DNA of 64,000 nucleotides. Source: VXRD01 sp965232265 (GTDB lineage Bacteria > Latescibacterota > UBA2968). This document shows, piece after piece, positions 14,570 through 23,173 of this stretch (positions are counted from its first letter, which is position 1; each line of letters opens with the position of its first letter). The DNA is taken from NCBI GenBank assembly GCA_965232265.1, contig CBDDPH010000002.1, positions 1,736,001 through 1,800,000 of the forward strand, read 5' to 3'. A program made the translations under genes and the position numbers. Under the pieces are notes generated by a model, which had not been told where the DNA came from, searched no databases, and worked only from the letters and a program-made list of their open reading frames with translations.

Positions 14570-15721
14570 TTAAGGTGAATGGACAGCTTTGTAAACGTCG
14601 AGGATTGGGACCTGTTTTTCGCGTGCGATACGGGCGCAGTCGTCGTATTCGGGGGTGATGCGTTGTTTGCCGCCGATGTCGGCGATTTTGACGCGGATGG
14701 GCCCATAAGGGGTTTGGACGGTGTCTGTGCGGCGTTCAAGGATGTGGCGTTGAACGGGCAGGCGGCGTATGCCGAGGGTGGTGGTTTCTGTGAAGATGAG
14801 TTCGGTGAGTTCGGTTTCTTTGTTGGGGTCGGCCAGGACAGTGAGTTGAATGCCTGGGCGGCCTTTTTTCATGATGACGGGGGTGAGGAAGGCGTCGCGT
14901 GCGCCAGCTTCGAGCAGGCGGTCGATGAGGTAGCCGTAAATTTCAGGGGTCATGTCATCGATATTTGTTTCGAGTAGAACGGGGGTATCCGTTTGGGGGT
15001 CTGCAACGAGTTCGCCGATTTCAACGCGGAGGAGGTTGGGGACCTGTTCGACATCGCGCGTGCCCGCGCCATAACCCGTGCTTTCTGTGCGGAGCTGAAT
15101 GGTTTCGCCAATAGTGGAGGCGAGTGCCGTGAGGAGGGCCGCACCGGTGGGGGTGACGAGTTCATACGGGATACCTGTGCGTTCGGATGGAAAGCCTTTG
15201 GTCAGTTCTACGACTGCGGGAACCGGGACGGGCATTGCCCCGTGTGCGCCCCGCGTGTGACCCGAGCCAAATCGGAATTTGGAGGCGTAGATGGCTTCGA
15301 TTTGGAGGAGTTCGAGGCCGACGATAGCGCCGACGACATCCACGATGGCATCGACTGCGCCCACTTCGTGGAAGTGGACTGCTTCAATGGTGGTGCCGTG
15401 GATTTTTGCTTCGGCTTCGGCGAGTTTTTGAAAAACGCGCGCGGATTTTTCTTTTGCAGAGGCCGATATTGTGCTGTTGTCGATGATTTCAAGTACGTCT
15501 TTCAGGTGGCGATGGACGTGGCCTTCCCGAGCGTTGACGTCTATTTTGGTGCCGGCAATGCCGTGTTTTTCCACGCGACGCTGGGAGAGGGTGAATTCGC
15601 GCACGCTGAGTTTGTCGAGTTCGGATTTCAGGACGGAAAAAGACAGGCCCGCATCGACGAGCGCGCCGAGGGTCATGTCGCCGCTGATGCCGGCAAAGCA
15701 GTCGAAATAGGCGACTTTCAT
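14570..15721 (-). CDS. larC: LarC-type nickel-pincer cofactor cyclometallase
   Basis: 383 residues as one uninterrupted frame, beginning MKVAYFDCFAGISGDMTLGAL, the family's hallmark. Further matches are VHFHEVGAVDAIVDVVGA, RFGSGHTRGAHGAMPVPVP, LVTPTGAALLTAL, TNIDDMTPEIYGYL and PVIMKKGRPG. LarC inserts nickel into the pyridinium bis-thiocarboxylate mononucleotide to give the Ni-pincer cofactor of LarA-type racemases. In Lactobacillus the gene needs a programmed frameshift; here both parts are in one frame. No larA, larB or larE gene lies in this window, so the client racemase must be elsewhere. It lies after the M23 gene's terminator, so it is probably expressed separately. Confidence 0.93.
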   Translation of the reverse strand: MKVAYFDCFAGISGDMTLGALVDAGLSFSVLKSELDKLSVREFTLSQRRVEKHGIAGTKIDVNAREGHVHRHLKDVLEIIDNSTISASAKEKSARVFQKLAEAEAKIHGTTIEAVHFHEVGAVDAIVDVVGAIVGLELLQIEAIYASKFRFGSGHTRGAHGAMPVPVPAVVELTKGFPSERTGIPYELVTPTGAALLTALASTIGETIQLRTESTGYGAGTRDVEQVPNLLRVEIGELVADPQTDTPVLLETNIDDMTPEIYGYLIDRLLEAGARDAFLTPVIMKKGRPGIQLTVLADPNKETELTELIFTETTTLGIRRLPVQRHILERRTDTVQTPYGPIRVKIADIGGKQRITPEYDDCARIAREKQVPILDVYKAVHSP

Positions 15722-15732
15722 GAGATAACCCC

Positions 15733-15759
15733 AAAAAAAAGACCGTGAATACTCACGGT
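15733..15759 (-). terminator. Rho-independent terminator after the M23 peptidase gene
   Basis: Read on the minus strand: ACCGTGA, loop GTAT, TCACGGT, then CTTTTTTTT (plus-strand A-run at 15733-15740). Perfect 7-bp stem just below the M23 stop and before larC. Confidence 0.85.
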
Positions 15760-15796
15760 TATAGAATTTGTTTATCCGGGGAGGAGAGAAAAGAAT

Positions 15797-17179
15797 CTAC
15801 TCTGCTACCCCTATCGGCAATGCGGTTGTGACGAGTAAACCGTTTTTGCGATCATCTAAGAGCGCGAGATACTGATCGCGCTGTTGGCGAAAATGCGCCA
15901 TGTAGTTTTCGGAGATGGATTGACCTGCGGGGCGATTGATTTTTCGCGTTGGGTTGATCAGTTTGTAGTTGCCATTGACTGTGGCGTAAAAATTAAAGTG
16001 CAAGTGTGGGCCTGTGGAGCGTCCGGTTGAACCCACATAACCGATGGTTTGTTTTTGGTTGACGCGCTGTCCTTTTTTCAGGCCCCGCGCAAATCCTCTC
16101 AGATGACCATAGCCGGTTTTATAGCCATTGCTGTGTTCAATTTCGATATAATTGCCGAGCGGACCTTTGCGCCCGACAAAAGTGACCTTGCCGTTGGCAA
16201 TAGCCCAGACTTTTGTGCCGTAGGGCGCGGCGTAATCCACGCCGTGATGGCGCGTATATTTTCTTAGTATGGGATGAAATCTGCGGTTGGTAAATGGGGA
16301 ACTGATACGGGTATAATTCAGGGGTTTACGCAAGAAAAGTGCCTGGAGTGTACGGCCGTTAGCGTCGTAGTAATTTTTGTTTCCTTTCGGGTCGGTATAG
16401 AGAAATGCCTGAAAAGACTCTTTGTCACTTTCGTATTGGGCTGTGAGAATGTCGCCATAACGGACAAAGGCACCGGATTTGCTACGGAGTTTTTCAACGA
16501 CAAATGTAAACTGGTCGCCTGTTCTGCAGTCGTTGTAAAAGTCGATATAGTATTCAAATACGTATTCGAGTTTGTCGCACAGGAGAGCCGGGTTTTCACC
16601 GGTTTCACGAAGCGCGTTCCAAATGTTGTCTTTTATGCGGCCGGATACGATAATGGCCTCTCGCTTCAAGGACAGGTTTTCTTGCCTGGCTTTGAGTTGC
16701 CCATTTATTCGTTGGACAATAAATTGCGTTTCGTGGTCGTTCTGCTTGGTGTATTTAAGGTACTGAATGGTAGATCGGTCGTCGAGCACCAGTTCATAGC
16801 GATCCCCACGCCGAACGATATTGGGATTGAATGACGTGCGTTTAATGTCTCTGTGTAGCACATCGATAAGTTCGAGAACTTCGGCGCGTGAGATATTTTC
16901 GCTGGTAAGGGCTTCGGTGAGATTTTCTTTCTTGGCGATATAGCCCACAATTCTGGTGGTTTTGGATTCTGGAGGAGGGGTAATTGGGAGGATGAGATCT
17001 GCTTCAACTGGTTCTGACTCTGCGGGACTTTCTTCAGTCATTTTTGCGATGGGTTCATCTGTTGCCGGTTCTTTGCCAAGGCCAAAGAGCATACTAACGG
17101 ATATCAGTAAGCAGAAGAAGACCCATCTTTTATGTCGCTTGGGGGATTTGGGCTGACCTTTATAAGCGCGAACTGGCAT
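15797..17179 (-). CDS. M23 family peptidoglycan endopeptidase, membrane-anchored
   Basis: 460 residues. A basic N-terminus (KGQPKSPKRHKRW) is followed by one membrane segment WVFFCLLISVSMLFGLG, an acidic linker and an OapA/MepM-like middle region with LTSENISRAEVLELIDVL and RRGDRYELV. The C-terminal lysostaphin-like domain has HHGVDYAAPYGTKV (His and Asp zinc ligands) and TGPHLHFNFY (HxH). Enzymes of this kind cut cross-links in the periplasm during wall growth. An in-frame TTG at 17236 overlaps the predicted -10 box, so ATG 17179 is the better start, though its Shine-Dalgarno is weak. Followed by a strong terminator; monocistronic. Confidence 0.88.
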   Translation of the reverse strand: MPVRAYKGQPKSPKRHKRWVFFCLLISVSMLFGLGKEPATDEPIAKMTEESPAESEPVEADLILPITPPPESKTTRIVGYIAKKENLTEALTSENISRAEVLELIDVLHRDIKRTSFNPNIVRRGDRYELVLDDRSTIQYLKYTKQNDHETQFIVQRINGQLKARQENLSLKREAIIVSGRIKDNIWNALRETGENPALLCDKLEYVFEYYIDFYNDCRTGDQFTFVVEKLRSKSGAFVRYGDILTAQYESDKESFQAFLYTDPKGNKNYYDANGRTLQALFLRKPLNYTRISSPFTNRRFHPILRKYTRHHGVDYAAPYGTKVWAIANGKVTFVGRKGPLGNYIEIEHSNGYKTGYGHLRGFARGLKKGQRVNQKQTIGYVGSTGRSTGPHLHFNFYATVNGNYKLINPTRKINRPAGQSISENYMAHFRQQRDQYLALLDDRKNGLLVTTALPIGVAE

Positions 17180-17232
17180 GTGGGGAGGGACCCTCGTGAA
17201 CTTTGATGTGTTGCTGACTGAATGTGCGCCAA

Positions 17233-17261
17233 ACAATAAACCATCTTGCTGTGTACGTCAA
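17233..17261 (-). promoter_or_regulatory. Putative sigma70-type promoter of the M23 peptidase gene
   Basis: On the minus strand TTGACG (17261-17256), 17-base spacer, TATTGT (17238-17233). This would start transcription about 45-50 bases before ATG 17179 and argues against the longer TTG start. Confidence 0.5.
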
Positions 17262-17359
17262 CCGCATTATATGGGGGTTGTAAAACTGTGTCTGCTATAT
17301 GTTGTAATTCGCACGCTGTGACCTTGACGCGATGGGCAAGGCTGGGTAAATTGAAGTGT

Positions 17360-17475
17360 GATCCGCAGGCATGTCCCTGCGGGTGTAAGCAGGGATGGAC
17401 GCAGATGAAAAAGATGGGCTGTGAAGTGAGATGTAGTTTGCCGTTTCAAACGGCAAAAATGTGAAGTGTGAGAGG
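17360..17475. repeat. Intergenic repeat cluster before rlmN
   Basis: ATCCGCAGGCATGTCCCTGC followed by GCAGGGATGGACGCAGATG (17361-17406) is a hairpin element that recurs inverted between sucB and lpdA (57470-57523). It is followed by GTGAAGTGAGATG/GTGAAGTGTGAGA heptad-like units around the palindrome TTTGCCGTTTCAAACGGCAAA (17438-17458), then CTAACTGGCTACTGAT, a remnant of the TGGCTAC heptads of 30490-30510. Confidence 0.55.
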
Positions 17476-17516
17476 TTTTTGCTAACTGGCTACTGATAGC
17501 TGTATTGAGGATTAAA

Positions 17517-18572
17517 ATGAATGCTAAAAAAATAGAACTCAAAGGTTTGTTTCCCGAAGAATTGGCGCAGCATGTTTCCGATATGGGCCTGGAGCGGTAC
17601 AGAACCCGGCAGTTGATTGACTGGCTCTATAACAAGGGTGTCACGGATTTTGAGTCGATGACGAATTTGTCCAAAACCGCGCGTGCGGAGTTTGATGAGC
17701 GGTTTACGCTTTTGAAATTAAACCGCGTTGGTGAATTGAGTTCTGCGTCAACAGATACGGTAAAGTTTTTGTTTGAGTTGCCCGATAAGCGGCTCATCGA
17801 GAGTGTTTTGATGTGGGATGGCAAGCGTCGCACGCTGTGTGTGTCGTCGCAGGTGGGGTGTCCGCTCGATTGCCAGTTCTGCGCGACCGCGCGCATGGGG
17901 TTGATCCGCAATTTGACGGCGGCAGAGATTGTCGAGCAGGTGTTGTACGCACAGCGGTTTTTGCGCGCGAAGGGCGATGAGTTGACGCATGTGGTGATGA
18001 TGGGGATGGGAGAACCCCTGCTGAATTTCGATCAGGTGATTCGGGCTATTCGATTGATCAATCTGGATTATGGGGCGGCTGTGGGCATCCGTCGCATTAC
18101 GTTGTCAACGGTCGGTCATGTGCCGGGTATTGCAAAACTGGCGCGAGAAAAACTCAAAATAGGATTGGCTGTGTCGCTCAATGCGACGACCGATGAGCAG
18201 CGGTCAAAAATTATGCCGATCAATCGCAAGTGGCCTATTGCAGAACTCCTGTCCGCTGTGCGGGCCTATTACGATCAGGTCAGACGGTGGGTGACATTTG
18301 AATACGTGTTGTTGCACGGGTTTAATGATACCGCCGAAGATGCATACAGGCTGATTGACCTCGTACACGATATGCCGTGTAAAATCAATGTGATACCGTG
18401 GAATCCCATTGAAGATGCGCGCTATGAACGTCCCCCTCAGAAAGCAATTGACCGGTTTGTCGATATTTTGTCTCACGCGCAATTGACAGCAACTGTTCGC
18501 TATAGCAAGGGCGATGATATTGCGGCCGGGTGTGGACAGTTGTATTGGGAGATGGAGAAGGGTGTGAAGTGA
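17517..18572 (+). CDS. rlmN: Dual-specificity 23S rRNA A2503/tRNA A37 C2-methyltransferase RlmN
   Basis: 351 residues. The radical-SAM cluster motif CPLDCQFCATA (C-x3-C-x2-C) sits in SSQVGCPLDCQFC. Other RlmN hallmarks: TRQLIDWLYNKGV near the N-terminus, VVMMGMGEPLLNFD, RRITLSTVGHVPGI, GLAVSLNATTDEQRSKIMPINRK and the C-terminal Cys in DIAAGCGQL, which works with a second Cys in the methyl-transfer mechanism. It methylates C2 of adenosine in 23S rRNA and certain tRNAs. ATG 17517 is preceded by GAGGAT; the TTG at 17505 is less likely. Stands alone between the divergent M23 gene and murA, which has its own promoter. Confidence 0.95.
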   Translation: MNAKKIELKGLFPEELAQHVSDMGLERYRTRQLIDWLYNKGVTDFESMTNLSKTARAEFDERFTLLKLNRVGELSSASTDTVKFLFELPDKRLIESVLMWDGKRRTLCVSSQVGCPLDCQFCATARMGLIRNLTAAEIVEQVLYAQRFLRAKGDELTHVVMMGMGEPLLNFDQVIRAIRLINLDYGAAVGIRRITLSTVGHVPGIAKLAREKLKIGLAVSLNATTDEQRSKIMPINRKWPIAELLSAVRAYYDQVRRWVTFEYVLLHGFNDTAEDAYRLIDLVHDMPCKINVIPWNPIEDARYERPPQKAIDRFVDILSHAQLTATVRYSKGDDIAAGCGQLYWEMEKGVK

Positions 18573-18596
18573 GGGGCTGATTCTGCCTTTTTACTC

Positions 18597-18625
18597 TTGA
18601 AATATTTTTATATCTGTACTATGAT
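18597..18625 (+). promoter_or_regulatory. Sigma70-type promoter of murA
   Basis: TTGAAA (18597-18602), 17-base spacer, TATGAT (18620-18625), about 60 bases before ATG 18684. Four to five matches in each box and ideal spacing. Confidence 0.7.
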
Positions 18626-18683
18626 AAGCATGACCACGAAGCTACCTGTTTTTTCTCCTCCATAACACAGTTTGGAGATTTTT

Positions 18684-19973
18684 ATGGAACAATTTGTTAT
18701 TGAGGGTGGGCATCCTTTATCTGGCACTGTTGTTCCTGCTGGCAATAAGAATGCGGCGCAACCGCTTTTGGCGGCGACTTTGTTGACAGAAGAACCCGTG
18801 GTGCTCAAAAATGTGCCTGATATTGGCGATATTGCCGTTATTGTCGAAATTTTACGCGATCTGGGGGCAGAGGTTCGCTACTCGAATGATCGCGAGCTGA
18901 CGATTTGTACACGGGGTGTCCGCAAGTCTGTGTTGCGGCCGGATTTGTGCCGAAAAGTGCGCGGTAGTTTTATGTTTGCGGGTCCGTTGTTGGGGCGATT
19001 TGGGCAGGCGACGATTCCGCGGCCTGGAGGTGATCGCATTGGTCGGCGGCGGGTCGATACACATTTGATTGCGCTCGAAGAACTCGGCGTGCGATTCCAC
19101 ACCAATCACATTTACGATTTTGAGGCACCCAGAGGTCTTGTGGGGGCGGACATTTTTTTAGATGAGCGCAGTGTGACCGGCACTGAAAATGCTGTGATGG
19201 CAGCGGTTCTTGCGCGGGGAACAACTATTTTATGCAATGTGGCTTCAGAGCCTCATGTGCAGGAATTGTGTTTTATGCTCAACGAGATGGGTGCTCAAAT
19301 TTCGGGTATTGGGACCAATGAGCTGGTTATTGATGGCGTGTCAACGCTTAGTGGAACAACGCATACAATTGGTCCAGATTATATGGAGGTCGGCAGTTTT
19401 ATTGGGTTGGCCGGGGCGACCAATAGCGAGATTCGCATTGTCGATGCTGCGCCCAAAGATATGCGTAAGAGTTTGATGGTGTTTCGGCGGTTGGGGCTGG
19501 AAGTTGAGGTCGATGGCCAGGATATTGTGGTGCCACCGTTTCAAAAGCTGGAAATTATGCCGGATGTGGGCGATGCGATTCCACGCATTGACAATGATCC
19601 GTGGCCGGGTTTTCCGCCCGATTTGATGAGTATTGCGATTGTGTTGGCGACGCAGGCACGGGGTACGGTGCTGTTTTTTGAAAAGATGTTTGAACAGCGC
19701 ATGTACTGGTTGGACCGTCTCATCGATATGGGCGCGAAAATTGTGATTTGTGATCCGCATCGCGCGGTGGTGGTGGGGCCGTCAAAACTTTATGGCGAGC
19801 ATTTGACGAGTCCCGATATTCGGGCGGGTATGGCGTTGATTATTGCGGCGTTGTGTGCCGAGGGCGAAAGTGTAATTAGAAATATCGAACAGATCGATCG
19901 CGGGTACGAACAAATCGATACGCGCTTGCGGAGCTTGGGGGCGCATATTCAGCGGGTGACGGTAGAGGAGTAA
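18684..19973 (+). CDS. murA: UDP-N-acetylglucosamine 1-carboxyvinyltransferase with Asp in place of the catalytic Cys
   Basis: 429 residues. MurA adds enolpyruvate from PEP to UDP-GlcNAc, the first committed step of peptidoglycan synthesis, in the cytoplasm. The PEP-binding AGNKNAA (19-25), the central loop PRPGGDRIGRRRVDTH and the inside-out barrel repeats are clear. In E. coli the loop reads PGGCTIGARPVD with Cys115; here the position is Asp117, as in Mycobacterium and Chlamydia enzymes. Those Asp forms are active but not alkylated by fosfomycin, so intrinsic insensitivity is expected by analogy. ATG 18684 has TTTGGAGAT upstream; an in-frame TTG at 18672 is unlikely. The CCA-adding-type gene follows 20 bases after the stop and may be co-transcribed. 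Confidence 0.93.
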   Translation: MEQFVIEGGHPLSGTVVPAGNKNAAQPLLAATLLTEEPVVLKNVPDIGDIAVIVEILRDLGAEVRYSNDRELTICTRGVRKSVLRPDLCRKVRGSFMFAGPLLGRFGQATIPRPGGDRIGRRRVDTHLIALEELGVRFHTNHIYDFEAPRGLVGADIFLDERSVTGTENAVMAAVLARGTTILCNVASEPHVQELCFMLNEMGAQISGIGTNELVIDGVSTLSGTTHTIGPDYMEVGSFIGLAGATNSEIRIVDAAPKDMRKSLMVFRRLGLEVEVDGQDIVVPPFQKLEIMPDVGDAIPRIDNDPWPGFPPDLMSIAIVLATQARGTVLFFEKMFEQRMYWLDRLIDMGAKIVICDPHRAVVVGPSKLYGEHLTSPDIRAGMALIIAALCAEGESVIRNIEQIDRGYEQIDTRLRSLGAHIQRVTVEE

Positions 19974-19993
19974 TGGTAAAGAGGTGATTTGAT

Positions 19994-21319
19994 GTGACGA
20001 ATGACCAGGATGCACGCACGGGCGCGCTGGAAATTGTGCGTCGTTTGCAGGCGCGGGGTTTTCGCGCTTTGTGGGCCGGTGGATGCGTGCGAGACATGTT
20101 GATGGGGCAGGTGCCCCGCGATTACGATATTGCCACAAATGCCGATCTCCAACAGGTGATCGGCATTTTTCCGCATGCACAGGAGGTTGGGGCGCATTTT
20201 GGGGTGGTGGTTGTGCGGCTGGGTGATTATCATTATGAGGTGGCGCGTTTTCGCCGCGATCTGGGCTATTCCGATGGTCGGCATCCCGATGGTGTGGTGT
20301 TTGTAGATGAGGAAGAGGACGCGAGGAGGCGCGATTTTACCATTAATGGGATGTTTTACGATCCGGTGGCCGATGCCGTGTTCGACTATGTGGGTGGGCA
20401 GGCAGATTTAAAAAAGAAGGTGATTCGCACGATTGGCGATCCGCATGCCCGGTTTTGTGAAGATCGATTGCGTATGTTGCGTGCGATTCGCTTTGCGTGT
20501 CGGTATCACTGGCCCATTGAGGAGAAGACGCGAGCGGCCATTGGAACACTGAGCGCGAGTGTCGCATCCATAAGTTACGAGCGCGTTCGCGATGAAGTTT
20601 GCAAAATTTTGACCGAGGGGGGCGCGCCTTTGGGCGTGCGTTGGCTGATTGATCTGGGATTGATGGCGGTTTTTATGCCCGAAGTTGTGGCGATGGATGG
20701 GGTGCCCCAACCGCCGCAGTTTCATCCCGAGGGCGATGTGTTGACCCATACGCTGATTATGTTGGGTTTGATGCACGAGCCTTCTGTAGAGTTGGCGATG
20801 GGCGTTTTGTTGCACGATGTGGGTAAGCCGCCTACATTTCAGGTGCGAGATCGCATTCGGTTTCACAACCATACAAAGGTTGGGCGCGAGATGGCCGAGG
20901 AGATTTGCAGGCGGTTGCGTTTTTCGTCGGAACAGACAAAGCATATTGCGGCGTTGGTGGCAGATCACCACAAATTTATGCATGTGCAGGAGATGCGCTC
21001 GAGTACTTTGAAGCGGTTTTTGCGTACGGATCGGTTTGAAGATCATCTGGCATTGCACCGGGTTGATTGTTTGTCGAGCCATGGTGTGTTGGACAATTAT
21101 GCGTTTTGTAAGGCTGCGCTGGAGAATCTGGAGCCAGAACAAATTCGCCCCGAGCCGCTGATTACTGGACGCGATTTGATTGCGATGGGGCACAAACCCG
21201 GTCCTGCGTTTAAGCAGGTGTTGCGGGCTGTTGAAGATGCCCAGTTAGAAGGGCGCGTGACGCACCGCGATGAGGCGTTGAGATTGGCGGCGCAGGTGTT
21301 TGAATCGCTTGGGCTGTAG
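19994..21319 (+). CDS. cca: CCA tRNA nucleotidyltransferase / poly(A) polymerase family with HD domain
   Basis: 441 residues. Nucleotidyltransferase head: LWAGGCVRDMLMGQVPRDYDIAT (G-G-x-V-R-D and D-Y-D metal site), RRRDFTINGMFYDP and the RNA-binding RLRMLRAIRFACRY. A C-terminal HD phosphohydrolase domain shows EGDVLTHTLIML and LLHDVGKPP. The length and HD domain are usual for bacterial class II CCA-adding enzymes; some relatives make only A additions or poly(A), so specificity is not settled. The start is GTG 19994 with GAGGTG (19981-19986) seven bases before it. It lies directly after murA. Confidence 0.88.
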   Translation: MTNDQDARTGALEIVRRLQARGFRALWAGGCVRDMLMGQVPRDYDIATNADLQQVIGIFPHAQEVGAHFGVVVVRLGDYHYEVARFRRDLGYSDGRHPDGVVFVDEEEDARRRDFTINGMFYDPVADAVFDYVGGQADLKKKVIRTIGDPHARFCEDRLRMLRAIRFACRYHWPIEEKTRAAIGTLSASVASISYERVRDEVCKILTEGGAPLGVRWLIDLGLMAVFMPEVVAMDGVPQPPQFHPEGDVLTHTLIMLGLMHEPSVELAMGVLLHDVGKPPTFQVRDRIRFHNHTKVGREMAEEICRRLRFSSEQTKHIAALVADHHKFMHVQEMRSSTLKRFLRTDRFEDHLALHRVDCLSSHGVLDNYAFCKAALENLEPEQIRPEPLITGRDLIAMGHKPGPAFKQVLRAVEDAQLEGRVTHRDEALRLAAQVFESLGL

Positions 21320-21403
21320 TTTTGCAACTGTTTGTCTGTTGAGATGTATAAGAGATCAATGGTATTGGAAAGGTTTGACTGATTTTTTTCAGGGGGTAGG
21401 CGT

Positions 21404-21970
21404 ATGTATAAACGATTGTTTGCAGGTTTGATGTTGATGGCTATAGGGTGGACACCCGCCTGGGCGACAACTGTGAAGACGTTTGTCTTTGAAGAGATGT
21501 GCGAGACCGCACAGACTATTGTATATGTCAAATGCCTCACGCGCGAGAATGCAATTTTTGCCGACCGAGAAGGTATTTTTACCCAAACGCGGTTTAAAAT
21601 TATGGAGGTGGTCAAAGGGCGAGCGGATACAGAAGTGGTGCTGACTTTGCCCGGTGGTGAATGGGATGGGCAACGCATGCGGGTGCCAGGTATGCCGCAG
21701 TTTGTGGTGGGGCAAGAAACCGTGCTGTTTCTTTCGAAGCGCGATAATTTTGGCTCGCCATGGCCGATGGGATTGGGACAGGGGTGTTATGCCGTACAGG
21801 TGGATGAAGGTGGTAATCGCCAGGTCAGACTCAGACATGTGCCCCTGCCTCCGGGTGTGCGTAGCAAACCCGCGCAAGCGCGAACATCGCACATGGAATT
21901 GGGCGATTTTTTGACTGCGGTGCGAGAGGTGCTCAATTTGAATGAGCGGGAAGAACCCGCTGAGAAGTGA
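21404..21970 (+). CDS. Secreted protein of unknown function
   Basis: 188 residues with a clear signal peptide (MYKRLFAGLMLMAIGWTPAWA, cut after AWA). The mature part is a beta-rich domain with the pattern F-x-x-M-C-x-x-A-x-x-I-V-Y-V-K-C near its start, TRFKIMEVVKGRADTEVVL in the middle, and PGMPQFVVGQETVLFLSK later. This layout (coupled Cys residues, then -V-x-x-V-x-K-G-, then G-x-P-x-F-x-x-G-E-x-V-L-F-L) recurs in secreted proteins of environmental bacteria that I cannot tie to a known function. The two N-terminal Cys could form a disulfide. GGGGGTAG precedes ATG 21404. Its role is unknown. Confidence 0.7.
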   Translation: MYKRLFAGLMLMAIGWTPAWATTVKTFVFEEMCETAQTIVYVKCLTRENAIFADREGIFTQTRFKIMEVVKGRADTEVVLTLPGGEWDGQRMRVPGMPQFVVGQETVLFLSKRDNFGSPWPMGLGQGCYAVQVDEGGNRQVRLRHVPLPPGVRSKPAQARTSHMELGDFLTAVREVLNLNEREEPAEK

Positions 21971-21973
21971 GAT

Positions 21974-22010
21974 GTAGGGACGAAAAATTTTTCGCCCACC
22001 GCCAATTCCC
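21974..22010. repeat. GTAGGGGCG intergenic palindrome, copy 2
   Basis: GTAGGGACGAAAAATTTTTC then GCCCACCGCCAATTCCC. Same core and same flank (CACCGCCAAT) as 9282-9316, so homology extends beyond the palindrome. It begins four bases after the stop of the secreted protein. Confidence 0.7.
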
Positions 22011-22065
22011 TTCGTCACGGCCTGATGCCGAGAGGATTGGGCTGACCGCTGATAAGGAATTTCTT

Positions 22066-23154
22066 ATGAATCTGCATTTTGATATTCGAGATATTTTTCG
22101 CTGTGTGCGACTGGGTTGGTCTGGGAAAAAAATTTGGGTTGGTCTGTTGGGACTCATCGCGGCCTGGGCGGGCTATTCGGTTTTGTTGCTGATCGCACAT
22201 GTTCGCGCGGATAGTGCGGGTCTGTGGCAGCGATACGGTTTATTTCCAGCCGCAAAGCTCGGTGAGTTTGATCTGTTTGGTACGGGGTTGCACATTTTGG
22301 GTATGGTGTTTGCCCTTGCAGTGGCGTTTGTAACGACCAGTATGATGTGCAAGATCACTTTTCAGCAGCTTCGGGGTGATGATTTTTATTCGGTTGGCGA
22401 TGCCTGCCGATTTGCAAGAGCACGCTGGAAAACCGTGCTGTTTGGTCCTGTTGCGGTGCTTGCTCTGTTTGCCCTTTTTGTGGTTGGCGGCGTTGTGATT
22501 GGGTGGATTGCCGGCTGGATCCCCTCGGTGGGTGAGATCGTTTTCGCGCTGTTTTTTATTCCCATTTTTTTTGCGGCATTGTTGGCTGTGTTTGTCGGTC
22601 TGGTATTTGTTGTTGCTGTGATTATGTCGCCAGCTATTGTGGGTACAGAGGGGGTTGATATTTTAGATGTTGTGATACAGTCGTTTTCCCTGATGTGGTC
22701 ACAGCCCTTGCGATTGGTTTTGTACGCGGCGTGGATGATTTTTGCGGTGTGGGTTGGTTTGATGGTGCTGGGAGCTTTGACCATGGCTGCGATTGGTCTG
22801 ATTGCCTGGGCGTGTGGTTTGTTTATGGATGTTAAACTGGCCAATCTTTTTTATGTGGCATCGCACTATCTTTTGTTTGTCCCGGAGAAATGGGATGATT
22901 TGTTTGCCAGTTTGCCCGCGCCGGGGACACCGTCGGGAACAGAGGTCTGGGGGGGGGGTATCCTCGGGGCGATGCTCATTGTGATTACGGGTATTGTAGT
23001 TGCTTATGTCCAGGCGACTTATGCGTCGGGACTGAGTTTGATGTATGTGGTTTTAAGACATCGCAAGGACGATGAGAATTTGCTTGCTCGAGATGATGAT
23101 CTCGAGGTTGTGAGCGAGGAGGCCAGCGATAACACGGATTCCGAAACGGCATAG
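22066..23154 (+). CDS. Polytopic membrane protein of unknown function
   Basis: 362 residues with about six hydrophobic stretches: IWVGLLGLIAAWAGYSVLLL, GLHILGMVFALAVAF, VLFGPVAVLALFALFVVGG, a long IVFALFFIPIFFAALLAVF / LVFVVAVIMSP pair, LVLYAAWMIFAVWVGLMVLG and IVITGIVVAYVQATYASG. The C-terminal tail is acidic and cytoplasmic (DDDLEVVSEEASDNTDSE). It resembles the loosely defined integral proteins with a glycerophosphoryl-diester-phosphodiesterase-like membrane domain, but I do not recognise a specific family. Upstream in-frame ATG 21967 would read through the repeat; ATG 22066 with AAGGA at 22054-22058 is preferred. BpsA-like gene follows within 20 bases, so the two may be co-expressed. Confidence 0.75.
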   Translation: MNLHFDIRDIFRCVRLGWSGKKIWVGLLGLIAAWAGYSVLLLIAHVRADSAGLWQRYGLFPAAKLGEFDLFGTGLHILGMVFALAVAFVTTSMMCKITFQQLRGDDFYSVGDACRFARARWKTVLFGPVAVLALFALFVVGGVVIGWIAGWIPSVGEIVFALFFIPIFFAALLAVFVGLVFVVAVIMSPAIVGTEGVDILDVVIQSFSLMWSQPLRLVLYAAWMIFAVWVGLMVLGALTMAAIGLIAWACGLFMDVKLANLFYVASHYLLFVPEKWDDLFASLPAPGTPSGTEVWGGGILGAMLIVITGIVVAYVQATYASGLSLMYVVLRHRKDDENLLARDDDLEVVSEEASDNTDSETA

Positions 23155-23173
23155 GTCAAATTTTCCCGTTGAC

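Noticed and set aside
14570..15721. Programmed frameshift in larC as in Lactobacillus
   Set aside because: The N- and C-terminal parts are in the same frame with no interruption.
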